18,197 nucleotides of DNA from assembly GCA_013140485.1 (NCBI GenBank), contig JABFSS010000033.1, positions 1-18,197 on the forward strand, in the 5' to 3' direction. Shown piece by piece: positions 7,884 through 15,406 of the stretch. Positions within the stretch are counted from its first letter, which is position 1. Each line of letters starts with the position of its first letter. A program made the translations under genes and the position numbers. The stretch comes from Candidatus Peribacteraceae bacterium (GTDB lineage: Bacteria; Patescibacteriota; Gracilibacteria; Peribacterales; Peribacteraceae). Under the pieces are notes generated by a model. It was given only the letters and a program-made list of their open reading frames with translations. It made no database searches and had not been told where the DNA came from.

Positions 7884-7912
7884 ATATTTATTAAAAACTA
7901 CGTTGGTGTCAA
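7884..7912 (-). promoter_or_regulatory. promoter of the 63-aa ORF (TTGACA-17-AAATAT)
   Basis: On the minus strand a perfect -35 TTGACA (7907-7912) is followed after exactly 17 bp by AAATAT (7884-7889), which ends 8 bp before ATG 7875. It is the clearest leaderless-type arrangement in the window. Confidence 0.62.
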
Positions 7913-7920
7913 TCCTCGCC

Positions 7921-7943
7921 GAAAAAGACCGCTGCATGCGGCT
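7921..7943 (-). terminator. candidate terminator of the 23S-5S unit
   Basis: Downstream of 5S on the minus strand, a short hairpin CCGC-ATGCA-GCGG (extended by one G-U pair) is followed by TCTTTTT. The stem is short, so it may be helped by the adjacent 5S processing stem. Confidence 0.5.
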
Positions 7944-7958
7944 GGGATTAGTGTGGAG

Positions 7959-8112
7959 TTTCTTCATGATCGCTCTGTCCTGGCATCGACCTACTCTTGC
8001 GGGCTGTGCCGCCGGCTACCATCGGCGCAGACAGGCTTAACTTCCGAGTTCGGAATGGGATCGGGTGTGACCCTGTCGCTAGAGACACCAGGACAGAACG
8101 ATCATGTAGAAA
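7959..8112 (-). other. 5S precursor processing stem
   Basis: The sequences flanking 5S (7959-7980 and 8091-8112) are complementary over 22 positions, with one A-A mismatch and one wobble pair. This extends the 5S terminal helix well past the mature ends. It is a plausible double-stranded substrate for RNase III-type processing. Confidence 0.75.
7976..8095 (-). rRNA. rrf: 5S ribosomal RNA
   Basis: About 120 nt on the minus strand. The terminal helix TGTCCTGG/CCAGGACA is perfect. The interior contains the conserved 5S segment CCGATCCCATTCCGAACTCG followed by GAAGTTAAGC. It lies 135 bp downstream of the 23S 3' end on the same strand and so belongs to the same transcription unit. Exact ends are set from helix I. 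Confidence 0.94.
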
Positions 8113-8136
8113 AAAGAATCAATTGAAACTTGTCAT

Positions 8137-8178
8137 ACCGAGTACCCCGCACTCTAAAGATGCGGGGGTACCGAGGTA
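8137..8178 (-). other. hairpin in the 23S-5S spacer
   Basis: In the spacer between 23S and 5S, a GC-rich imperfect stem (arms containing GTACCCCGCA and TGCGGGGGTAC on the plus strand) encloses a 9-nt loop CTCTAAAGA. It lacks a T tract and so is probably a spacer or processing structure rather than a terminator. Confidence 0.6.
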
Positions 8179-8349
8179 CCCAAGTTGTAGCACACGAACA
8201 GTACCCCTATATCCGTAAGACATAAGGTTTAAAAAATGTTCAATTGCCCGTTCGTATCGCTCGGCTGAACGCATTGCTGCGCGTACACCTGCGACCGATC
8301 TAGCAGCTAGTCTTGCTGCGGGCTGATGGAGAAACGCTATCTCAGAAGG

Positions 8350-8382
<33 letters not shown>

Positions 8383-8513
8383 CGTCCGAACATAGCTACC
8401 CTGCAATGCCGCTGACGCGACAACAGGTACACCAGAGGTTCGTCCACTCCGGTCCTCTCGTACTAGGAGCAGCTTTCTTCACGTTTCTAATTGACCGCGG
8501 AGGATAGAGGCCA

Positions 8514-8582
<69 letters not shown>

Positions 8583-8589
8583 GCTTCTC

Positions 8590-8630
<41 letters not shown>

Positions 8631-9189
8631 GTTCCGTCGCTGTGGGCGCTTGGGAACGATCAGCCTGTTATCCCTAGAGTAACTTTTATCCGTTGAGCGA
8701 CAGCCCACCCACGTGGTAAGAGCATTTTGAAGTGCTCGGCTGCCGGATCACTATCACCGACTTTCGTCCCTGCTCGACCTGTAAGTCTCACAGTCAGGCC
8801 AACGTGTGCGATTACACGACAACGCCGATTTCCATCCGGCGCTAGTTGACCTTTGCGCGCCTCCGTTACATTTTAGGAGGCAACCGCCCCAGTTAAACTG
8901 CCCGGCAAACACTGTCCCCCGCTTTGTTTCAAAGACAGGGTGAGTTTCGGCGAAACGCGAGGGTGGTATCTCAAAGGTGGCTCCGCCCCGACCGAAGTCG
9001 GAGCCTCAAAGCCTCCCACCTATTCTGCGCACGCAAATCAACGAAACAATGTCAGCTTACAGTAAAGCTTCATAGGGTCTTTTCGTCCTACCGTGGTCTA
9101 CCTGGCATTTGCGCCAGGATTGAAATTTCACCGGACCTCGCGTCGAGACAGTGACCAGACCGTTATACCATTCGTGCGGGTCGGAACTT

Positions 9190-9819
9190 CATTTGTTGTT
9201 CCCCCTGCTGGTGAGGCAGGGTCCTGAGTAAAAGCTCAGGCGCACAACCTGGAATCATGAATTACGAATTATGAATCACGAATATTCTTGATTCATGCTT
9301 CTTGCTTCATGATTCACGGGAGTTTTTTAACCACCACTCGATTCCGTGGTGCCCTGCATCGCTGCAGGGATCGGACTTTCTCATGATCCTGATTTCTCAG
9401 GATCCGTGGCGTCAAGTCTCTGAGGATCCCCATCCTGAGTAGAAAGCCGCGGAGCGGATTTCGTATCGAAGGACGGGTTTCCTGCTGATTGTCCCCACCT
9501 TGTACCTTGCGGCATAAAGGATGCAGGGATATTCCAGCATATGGCCACGTTTTTCACTGTGAATGGTAATTCCACAACAGACTGATACAGCTTCCCCCTT
9601 CTCAATGTGAGAAGGCTTCAGCCAAGGGACTCCGGAAGTCCCAAAAAATTAGAACTCGTTACGCAGGCAGAATGCCTGCGCTAAATTATTCAACATAAGA
9701 CCGTTCATCGCTTTCGCTTTGAACATCATGCGTCTCGAGCATGAGACCTTTCATCAAAATCTAGAAAATATTCCTCAGTGCTGCACCTTGCGATGCATTC
9801 GGGCAAGTTATAAATGACC
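9190..9819 (-). ncRNA. ORF-less group I intron in 23S rRNA (site L1951)
   Basis: Removing 9190-9819 joins GTCGGGT to AAGTTCCGACC, exactly the continuous bacterial 23S sequence at E. coli position 1951. P1 is visible: the exon UCGGGU pairs with the intron guide GCCCGA, giving the U-G wobble at the splice site. The intron ends in G. The core elements are Q (AATCAGCAGG, 9481-9490) and R (CCTCAGAGACTTGACGCC, 9408-9425). P7 forms from GACTT (9414-9418) with AAGTC (9374-9378). A P8 hairpin, GATCCTGA-GAAA-TCAGGATC (9385-9404), has a GNRA loop. No homing endonuclease ORF is present; the 74-codon ORF inside overlaps the catalytic core and is a shadow. Subgroup is not assigned. Group I introns at this site are known, for example in Coxiella burnetii 23S. 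Confidence 0.94.
9252..9315 (-). repeat. A/T-rich repeated-word palindrome inside the intron
   Basis: A perfect 10-bp inverted repeat (GAATCATGAA 9252-9261, TTCATGATTC 9306-9315) encloses further variants of the same word (ATTACGAATT, ATGAATCACG, GATTCATG). It lies between the S element and the 3' splice site, in the peripheral P9 region, and looks like an insertion into a loop. Confidence 0.8.
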
Positions 9820-9873
<54 letters not shown>

Positions 9874-10358
9874 TCAGGGCTTAGTTCGAAGGCATACACC
9901 CTCTTACGTGACCTTCTGACACTGGGCAGGCATCAGCCCCTATACGTTGCCTTGCGGCTTAGCAGGGACCTGTGATTTTGATAAACAGTCGCCCGGCCTC
10001 TGTTGTTGCAACCAACGCAGCTAAGCGCTGGCAGTCCTTATCCCGAAGTTACGGACGCTTCATTGCCGAGTTCCTTAACGCGAGTTTTCCCGTTCGCCTT
10101 GGTCTACTCGACCACCCCACCGGTGTTGGTTTGCGGTACGGTTTCCGGAAACTCTGTGAGCGATGGTTTTCTTGGAGACAGAAAGGTACGCACTCGACCC
10201 CCTCGCGGGAGACATTTGGATTCCGCGCTCGACTCGAATGGCGGATTTCCCTACCACTCTTAGCGTCTAACGCGTTACACGTGCAGTCAATGCGCACGCT
10301 GCGATTTTCCTATCCCGTCACACCGCTCCTAGGACAGAAGTATCCTTTCCAATGAACA

Positions 10359-10472
10359 TGTCTCCACCATTCCACGCTCATGGAGTGAAAAGTTAAAAGT
10401 GAATAGTGAAAAATAACTTTTCACTTTTCACTGTTCGTTTTTCACTTTTACGAGTGAAGAATGGTGAAGACA
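10359..10472 (-). repeat. expansion helix in 23S domain III with AGTGAAAA-word palindrome
   Basis: Arms TCTCCACCATTC (10361-10372) and GAATGGTGAAGA (10459-10470) pair at 11 of 12 positions. They enclose about 70 nt built from AGTGAAAA/AAAAGTGAA words on one side and TTTTCACT words on the other (about 10384-10450). E. coli lacks this; the position corresponds roughly to 1420-1580 (H58/H59 region). It appears to stay in the rRNA, because I see no intron core. Confidence 0.75.
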
Positions 10473-10849
10473 GAGGCTCGTTAGACTCTCAACAACTGCC
10501 CTCTGACGATTTTCCGGAAGTTCAGGAATGTTGACCTGATGTCCATCGGTTACGCCTTTCGGCCTGGCCTTAGGACCGACTAACCCCACGCCGATTGCCG
10601 TTGCGTGGGAAACCTTGGGGATTCGGCGGGCAGGGTTTTCACCTGCCTAGTAGTTACTCATTCCAACAGTCTCACTTCCGTACGCTCCACAACACCTCGC
10701 AGTGCTGCTTCACAGCTGAACGGAACGCTCTTCTACCGCAACCTTCTTCCCGTAGGAAAAAGGTCACGCACCGCTTCGGTATATCGTTTAGCCCCGTTGA
10801 GTTTTCGGCGCATACGTGCGTCGACCAGTGAGCTGTTACGCTTTCTTTA

Positions 10850-10880
<31 letters not shown>

Positions 10881-12030
10881 TTGTTGATGCACATACACCA
10901 CCTTTTCCACTGAACGATATTTAGGGACCTTAGCGAATGCTCTGGGTTCTTACCCTCACGACGATGGCAGTTCGCTGTCACCGTCTCACTCCCGTCGGCA
11001 TTAAAGGCGGGTATTCGGAGTTTGTCAGGATTTAGTAGGTCGAGGTGACCCCCGCATCCAAACAGTCGCTCTACCCCCCGCCGTGCCCGACGAGGCTGCC
11101 CCTAAAGGCATATCGAAGAGAACCAGCTATCTCCGGGTTCGGTTAGCTTTTCACTCCTATCCACAAGTCATCCCAAGGTCTTGCGATACCCTATGGTTCG
11201 GTCCTCCACCCGCCTTTCGGCGGGCTTCAACCTGCTCATGGATAGCTCACCCGGTTTCGGGTCTTGCCCCAGCGACATAGCGCCCTATTCGGACTCGCTT
11301 TCGCTCCGGCTCCGGCTGAATCTGCCTTAGCCAAGCCACTGAGGACAAAGTCGTTGGATCATTATGCAAAAGGAACGACGTCACCACACAGTAAAGTGCA
11401 GCTCCGACTCCTTGTACGCAACACATTTCAGAGACTATTTCATCCCCCTTCCGGGGTGCTTTTCACCTTTCCCTCACGGTACTATCCGCTATTGATCTCT
11501 GCATCTGATTTAGCCTTGGATGGTGGTCCACCCAGATTCAGGCCGGATTTCACGTGTCCGACCATACTCAGGATTCCTCTAGTGCCTGCTGAAATTTCGC
11601 GTACGGGGCTATCACCCTCTCTGGCCGCCCGTTCCAGGGACGTTCTTCTATAACAGCAGTGTCACATGTCGAGGTCCTACAACCCCAGGTACAAGTACCT
11701 GGTTTGGGCTGATCCCTTTTCGCTCGCCACTACTAAGGGAATCTCGTATTTGATTTCTATTCCTCCGGTACGTGAGATGTTTCAGTTCCCGGAGTGACCT
11801 TCACGCCACAAGTGGCGGATCTTGAGACATAACTCTCAAGGGGTTGCCCCATTCGGAGATCTTCGGTTGGTAACGCTTGCCTAGCAGCTCACCGAAGCGT
11901 TTCGTCGCTGGCCACGTCCTTCGTCGGAATGCAGAGTCGAGGCATCCATGTGTTGCGATGAGTAACATTTTTCAAAGTATGTACTGTTCATGTGCTACAA
12001 GCTGGGTACTACTCCAATCTTGTAAGCACT

Positions 12031-12054
12031 GTGACTCCGCTCGCGCGGAATCAC
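12031..12054 (-). other. GNRA-capped leader hairpin upstream of 23S
   Basis: On the minus strand, GTGATTCCGC-GCGA-GCGGAGTCAC forms a 10-bp stem (one U-G wobble) with a GCGA tetraloop. It lies 21 bp upstream of the 23S processing stem, in the transcribed leader. Confidence 0.75.
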
Positions 12055-12077
12055 GCTTATTAAATTGATTCTTTTTT

Positions 12078-12153
12078 TCAGTAGTTCATGAAGAAGATTT
12101 GAACTACTGAGTTTATCTCGAGTAGTTCAGCGCGGAGCGCTGAATGTATCGAG
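12078..12153 (-). other. two further hairpins in the 23S leader
   Basis: Hairpin A (12078-12110) has a perfect 10-bp stem, TCAGTAGTTC/GAACTACTGA. Hairpin B (12117-12153) has a perfect 8-bp stem, TTCAGCGC-GGA-GCGCTGAA, extended by CTCGA/TCGAG beyond an internal loop. AGTAGTTCA also recurs next to B (12121-12129), so alternative pairings between A and B are possible. This stretch holds no gene. Confidence 0.6.
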
Positions 12154-12173
12154 AGAATTGCCGATGCTTTCAA
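12145..12173 (-). promoter_or_regulatory. possible second rRNA promoter (TTGAAA-17-GATACA)
   Basis: On the minus strand TTGAAA (12168-12173) and GATACA (12145-12150) are separated by 17 bp, between the attenuator-like terminator and the leader hairpins. The -35 is good and the -10 weak (3 of 6). If used, it would bypass the terminator at 12217-12246. Confidence 0.3.
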
Positions 12174-12216
12174 GAAGCAGCGGGGCTGAGGAACACCCGA
12201 ATTTTTATCAAGGGAT

Positions 12217-12246
12217 AAAAAAAGCGGGTGGCTCACGCACACCCGC
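12217..12246 (-). terminator. rho-independent terminator upstream of the 23S gene (attenuator or sRNA end)
   Basis: On the minus strand, GCGGGTG and CACCCGC (12240-12246 and 12224-12230) pair over 7 bp. Two more pairs close a GTGA tetraloop past a single bulged T, and seven T residues follow. It is a textbook intrinsic terminator, but it stands about 90 bp after a strong promoter and 200 bp before the 23S processing stem. Confidence 0.75.
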
Positions 12247-12304
12247 AGAATTAGTGGTCAAAACGACACTATTCCTGCGGGTGTTCGCGGATCTGCATAG
12301 AAGC
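12217..12304 (-). ncRNA. candidate small RNA or leader attenuator of the rRNA unit
   Basis: Transcription from the promoter at 12311-12338 would start near 12304 and reach the terminator at 12217, giving an RNA of about 88 nt with no ORF. Its first half can fold into a long hairpin (12239-12284) with arms ACACCCGCAG/CTGCGGGTGT and inner pairs. The 3' arm of that hairpin, GCGGGTGT, is also the 5' arm of the terminator. The two folds are therefore mutually exclusive, as in attenuators and riboswitches. No match to a known RNA family is recognised. Whether it controls 23S or is an independent small RNA is open. Confidence 0.5.
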
Positions 12305-12310
12305 CAAAGG

Positions 12311-12338
12311 ATTTTACTGAGAGATAAAGGAGGGTCAA
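12311..12338 (-). promoter_or_regulatory. strong promoter reading toward 23S (TTGACC-16-TAAAAT)
   Basis: On the minus strand, -35 TTGACC (12333-12338) and -10 TAAAAT (12311-12316) match five of six consensus bases each, with a 16-bp spacer. It is the best candidate for the rRNA unit or the small RNA. Confidence 0.6.
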
Positions 12339-12394
12339 GGAGAAAAGACGTGGTTTGGAAGGCATAGGCAAGCCATTACATGCCCCAAAAGCCA

Positions 12395-12400
12395 TATCCT
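12395..12400 (+). promoter_or_regulatory. TATCCT -10-like box before the GT-C/TPR gene
   Basis: TATCCT ends 6 bp before ATG 12407. The spacing matches other genes here and favours ATG 12407 over the in-frame ATG at 12380. There is no clear -35 box. Confidence 0.33.
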
Positions 12401-12406
12401 TTTCGC

Positions 12407-13858
12407 ATGCGAGAACTGACCCGGCATCGATGGCTTCTGCTGGGCTTGGCGGCCCTGCCGCTCCTTTTGTATGCGCGATCGCTCGGGAACGGATTTGTGA
12501 ACTGGGACGACGGCCTTTTGATCGTGGATAACCCGTGGATCCAGGGACTCTCGTGGATGAATATCCGCCACGCCTTCACCTCATACGATCCGGAGTTGTA
12601 CATCCCGCTGACGTTGCTCAGTTACCAAGTGAACTACGCGGCGGCGGGACTCTCGCCGTGGATCTACCACCTGACGAATCTGATTCTGCATGTGGTGAAC
12701 GTACTGCTGCTGTTCACGATCACCATGCAACTGACGCGACGGAAGACAGTGGCATTCGCCGCCGCGCTCCTCTTCGCCGTTCATCCGCTGCACACGGAAG
12801 CCGTGGTGTGGGCGGCGGCGCGGAAGGATGTTCTCTCGACCGCATTTTTATTTTTGACACTCGCAAGTTTTCTTCGCTATCGCGCGACGGAAAAAAGAGG
12901 ATGGCATGCGCTGAGCATCGTGAGCTTCGGACTCGGGCTCCTCTCCAAAGTGAGCATCCTCACCGCGCCGCTCGTGTTGATGATGATCGACTGGCGCCCG
13001 GGACAGATCTCGTTCAGGAAATCCCTGCGGGACGCACTCCCCTACTTTGGGCTGAGCGTAATCTTCGGCCTGATCTCGTTATTCGGGAAGGTCACGCGAA
13101 GCGCGTTCCTCTACGACAAGATTCTCATCGGCGCGAAGGCGGCGATTCTACTGCTTGGGAAACTGATCTTTCCGTGGAACCTGACAATATTTTATCCCTA
13201 CACGCAAAACATCAGCCTGATGAATCCGGATCTGATGTTTGCCGTGCTCACAGTGATCGCCATCACTGGGGTGTGTATCTGGCTGACAAAGTGGAACCGA
13301 TGGCCACTTTTTGTGTGGATAATTTTTCTCTTCCTGCTTGCGCCGAGCTTCCAGAATATCGCGAAGGGACGGAACGAACTGCTCGATGTGTACGTGACGT
13401 CCGACCGCTACGCGTACGCCGCGTCGCTCGGTCCCCTGCTTCTGTTCGGATTGTTCTTTGATGAGATACGGAAAAGATGGAAATGGACTGCATGGTCCGT
13501 TCTGGCCGCGGTGTGCGTTCTGCTCTCAGTGATGACGTACCGGCAGTCACTCACATGGAAGGATTCCGAAGCGCTGTTCCGCCATGCGGTGGAAGTTTCG
13601 CCGGACGCCTACATCGCGCATCAGAATTTGGGAACGATCGCCGTGCGGCGAGGAGACATTGATGAGGGATTACGAGAATACCAAGAGGTTCTCAAGATCC
13701 GCCCCGACGCGGTGACGTACTACAACATCGGATTGATTATGGAACATGAAGGAGATATTCCCGCTGCGATCGAGGCGTACCGGAAGGCGGTGGAGACGAG
13801 CCCGCTGGAGGAGGATGCGGCGGAGAGGTTGCGAATTTTGACAGTGCCACAGAAGTGA
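12407..13858 (+). CDS. GT-C-fold membrane glycosyltransferase-like protein with C-terminal TPRs
   Basis: From ATG 12407 the protein has 483 residues. A first membrane helix (about 7-22) is followed by FVNWDDGLLIVDNP (about 30-43), the acidic first-loop motif of GT-C glycosyltransferases. Then come about ten hydrophobic segments, with AVHPLHTEAVVWAAARKD after the third or fourth and YVTSDRYAY later. This is the pattern of bacterial relatives of TMTC/PMT-type protein O-mannosyltransferases. The last ~90 residues form two TPR repeats (AYIAHQNLGTIAVRRGDIDE and VTYYNIGLIMEHEGDI). The likely role is transfer of a sugar from a lipid carrier to a substrate outside the membrane; donor and acceptor are unknown. 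It is divergent from the 23S gene. The alternative start at 12380 adds nine residues. Confidence 0.88.
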   Translation: MRELTRHRWLLLGLAALPLLLYARSLGNGFVNWDDGLLIVDNPWIQGLSWMNIRHAFTSYDPELYIPLTLLSYQVNYAAAGLSPWIYHLTNLILHVVNVLLLFTITMQLTRRKTVAFAAALLFAVHPLHTEAVVWAAARKDVLSTAFLFLTLASFLRYRATEKRGWHALSIVSFGLGLLSKVSILTAPLVLMMIDWRPGQISFRKSLRDALPYFGLSVIFGLISLFGKVTRSAFLYDKILIGAKAAILLLGKLIFPWNLTIFYPYTQNISLMNPDLMFAVLTVIAITGVCIWLTKWNRWPLFVWIIFLFLLAPSFQNIAKGRNELLDVYVTSDRYAYAASLGPLLLFGLFFDEIRKRWKWTAWSVLAAVCVLLSVMTYRQSLTWKDSEALFRHAVEVSPDAYIAHQNLGTIAVRRGDIDEGLREYQEVLKIRPDAVTYYNIGLIMEHEGDIPAAIEAYRKAVETSPLEEDAAERLRILTVPQK

Positions 13859-13925
13859 CAGATGCCACAAAGGCGACAAAGGTGGATGCCTCTGTCGCCT
13901 CTGTTCCTTTTGTGGCCTTTGTCAC
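13855..13925. terminator. bidirectional repeated-word hairpin between convergent genes
   Basis: A long imperfect palindrome begins at the stop codon of the TPR gene and ends just before the ssb stop. Nested arms include GTGACA/GTCAC, GCCACAAAGG/CCTTTTGTGGC and GGCGACA/TGTCGCC. The arms are built from repeats of GCCACAAAGG/GGCGACAAAGG-like words. It has no strong T tract, so it may act as a transcript 3' end structure rather than a classical terminator. Confidence 0.6.
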
Positions 13926-13930
13926 CTTGG

Positions 13931-14308
13931 TCATGCAACGGCAACCTCCTCCTGCTCAACCGAAGCTTCCGCTTCTTTGTCCTTCGCGCCGAGAAGGACG
14001 ACATTGTCGACCACGATCTCGGTCTTGTAGTGCTTGGACCCCTCGACCTCCCAATTGCCGGTCTTGAGGTGGCCTTCGACATAGAGGGGCTTGCCCTTCT
14101 TGACGTACTGGCCGCAGAACTCGCCGAGTTTGCCCCAGACGACGAGGTTGTGGAACTCGGCGAGCGTCTGAGTCTCGCCTTGTTTGTCTTTCCACGTGCG
14201 GTTGGTCGCGAGACCGAACGTGCAGACGGTTTGCCCTCCCGAGAGGGTCTTGAGTTCGGGGACGTTCGTGACGTGCCCGAGAAGAGTGACAGTATTCACC
14301 GATTTCAT
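13931..14308 (-). CDS. ssb: single-stranded DNA-binding protein (125 aa)
   Basis: From ATG 14308 the protein begins MKSVNTVTLLGHVTNVPELK and shows the SSB OB-fold: TVCTFGLATNRTW (27-39), EFHNLVVWGKLGEFCGQYVKKGKPLYVEG (51-79) and NVVLLG (102-107). SSB coats single-stranded DNA in replication, repair and recombination. The OB-fold domain is of normal length, but only about 18 residues follow it, ending EQEEVAVA. The usual acidic tip ending in D-D-x-I-P-F, which recruits partner proteins, is missing. An N-terminal extension up to 14509 is possible in frame but is low-complexity and unlike SSB. No Shine-Dalgarno sequence is seen. It converges on the TPR gene. Confidence 0.93.
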   Translation of the reverse strand: MKSVNTVTLLGHVTNVPELKTLSGGQTVCTFGLATNRTWKDKQGETQTLAEFHNLVVWGKLGEFCGQYVKKGKPLYVEGHLKTGNWEVEGSKHYKTEIVVDNVVLLGAKDKEAEASVEQEEVAVA

Positions 14309-14493
14309 AAGAAATGGGGGAATGAAAATAAAAAAGAAAGAACGGTCGATCAGCGTAAACACGGGAAAACACCTCCGGGAGGGGGTCGGGAACAGATCAC
14401 TTTTTGAGATTTGTATTTTTGCTCTACTGGAAGCCAATCCTGGGCGTTCTACAGGGGCGTGGAACGCCACGGGCCGTGGATGAGCGAGGGGAA

Positions 14494-14522
14494 TGGAAAA
14501 ATGAAGCAAAAGCGGGTATACT
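14494..14522 (+). promoter_or_regulatory. promoter of the secreted protein at 14549 (TGGAAA-17-TATACT)
   Basis: TGGAAA (14494-14499) and TATACT (14517-14522) have a 17-bp spacer. The -10 ends 26 bp before ATG 14549, so the transcript would have a short leader. No Shine-Dalgarno sequence is seen. Confidence 0.45.
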
Positions 14523-14548
14523 AGCTAGAAACCTTCCCCAACACACAC

Positions 14549-15406
14549 ATGCTTTCATTCACGCAACGTACCTGGATTGCCAGCGGAACACTTGCGCTGT
14601 TCGCTACGGCCATCGTGACGACATCTGTGTCATCGTTTTCCCTCTCGGCCCAGTTATGGTCATCGCCATTCTGCACACTCATGAGGGCAACGGGAGCATC
14701 TCCGGGGTGCGGTGTTCAACCCGTCACTCCTCAGGTCCAGTCCAACACCCCCTCCGGGCTGCTATGGCCGCAATTTAATACGACTACGCCGTCGACGACT
14801 ACTCCGTCTGGCACGTCCTCTCCCCCGGTGTGGGTGCAAACGATCACGACGTCGGCCACGAATGCGGTCACGAATGGTATCCAGGCTGTCGGTGGCACGG
14901 TAAACCGGATAATGCCAACATCAAATCAACCGAGTGCGCTGAGTATCGTTCGAGCCATTATCGCAGGCGGAGATCCGGCAAATGAGGAAGCGGCAAGAGC
15001 TATTCTTTCTTGGGTTGTTGCGCAAGTCGCCGCATTGCCTCCTCTCCCTTGCACTCTCACCAGAGTGGGAGATGCCGTTATCCGTCCCGCTGCCGCACTG
15101 GATGTCGCCAGCGCCACACCCATTGATGTTCCATTGCAGATGACATCGTCGGGATGCACGGGCTTCCAGCTGGATGGACGATGGATGCCAAATCCCGGAC
15201 CTGACGTGACGTCCGACAGAGGTTTCAGAATCACTCTCAGAGGAGTGAACATCACCATCACTCCTCCCGCTGGCCCCGCTCTTAATGCATTCTTAGCATT
15301 GGAGAGCGCAACTCCCGTGCAGCTCTACACTTTCGTTCACAGAGCCCCTCCCCGTCGATGCCATCACCACAACTCCAAGCCCAACCACGATTGTGGATAC
15401 CGTTAA
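14549..15406 (+). CDS. secreted protein, N-terminal part, probably frameshifted
   Basis: Not a recognised family. ATG 14549 is followed by a signal peptide (hydrophobic about 9-29, with S-L-S-A-Q near 31-35). Next come a Pro/Thr/Ser-rich linker (about 59-95), a helical stretch (SIVRAIIAGGDPANEEAARA), and a beta-rich region with paired cysteines. The last ~22 residues (from APPRRCHHHN on) are unlike the rest and look out of frame. In the neighbouring frame the sequence from about 15339 reads TEPLPVDAITTTPSPTTIVD and runs straight into the next ORF. Joining the two gives one protein of about 658 residues. The design (signal peptide, Pro-rich linkers, beta domains) matches the other secreted proteins here. 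Confidence 0.75.
   Translation: MLSFTQRTWIASGTLALFATAIVTTSVSSFSLSAQLWSSPFCTLMRATGASPGCGVQPVTPQVQSNTPSGLLWPQFNTTTPSTTTPSGTSSPPVWVQTITTSATNAVTNGIQAVGGTVNRIMPTSNQPSALSIVRAIIAGGDPANEEAARAILSWVVAQVAALPPLPCTLTRVGDAVIRPAAALDVASATPIDVPLQMTSSGCTGFQLDGRWMPNPGPDVTSDRGFRITLRGVNITITPPAGPALNAFLALESATPVQLYTFVHRAPPRRCHHHNSKPNHDCGYR

Noticed and set aside
7680..7967. 95-codon minus-strand ORF overlapping the 63-aa ORF
   Set aside because: The composition is Arg/Lys/Cys-skewed and it starts upstream of the promoter, within the 5S trailer; the 63-aa frame fits the promoter better.
9381..9605. 74-codon ORF inside the intron as a homing endonuclease
   Set aside because: It overlaps the Q/R/S catalytic core, is too short, and lacks LAGLIDADG, HNH or GIY-YIG motifs.
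12085..12130. Possible tRNA remnant (GTTCAAATC on the minus strand)
   Set aside because: The T-loop-like word is not flanked by a pairing T stem and no acceptor, D or anticodon arms can be drawn; it is part of hairpin A.
12010..12380. A 16S 3' end or internal spacer tRNA upstream of 23S
   Set aside because: No anti-Shine-Dalgarno sequence or conserved 16S 3' segment is visible, and the interval is too short.
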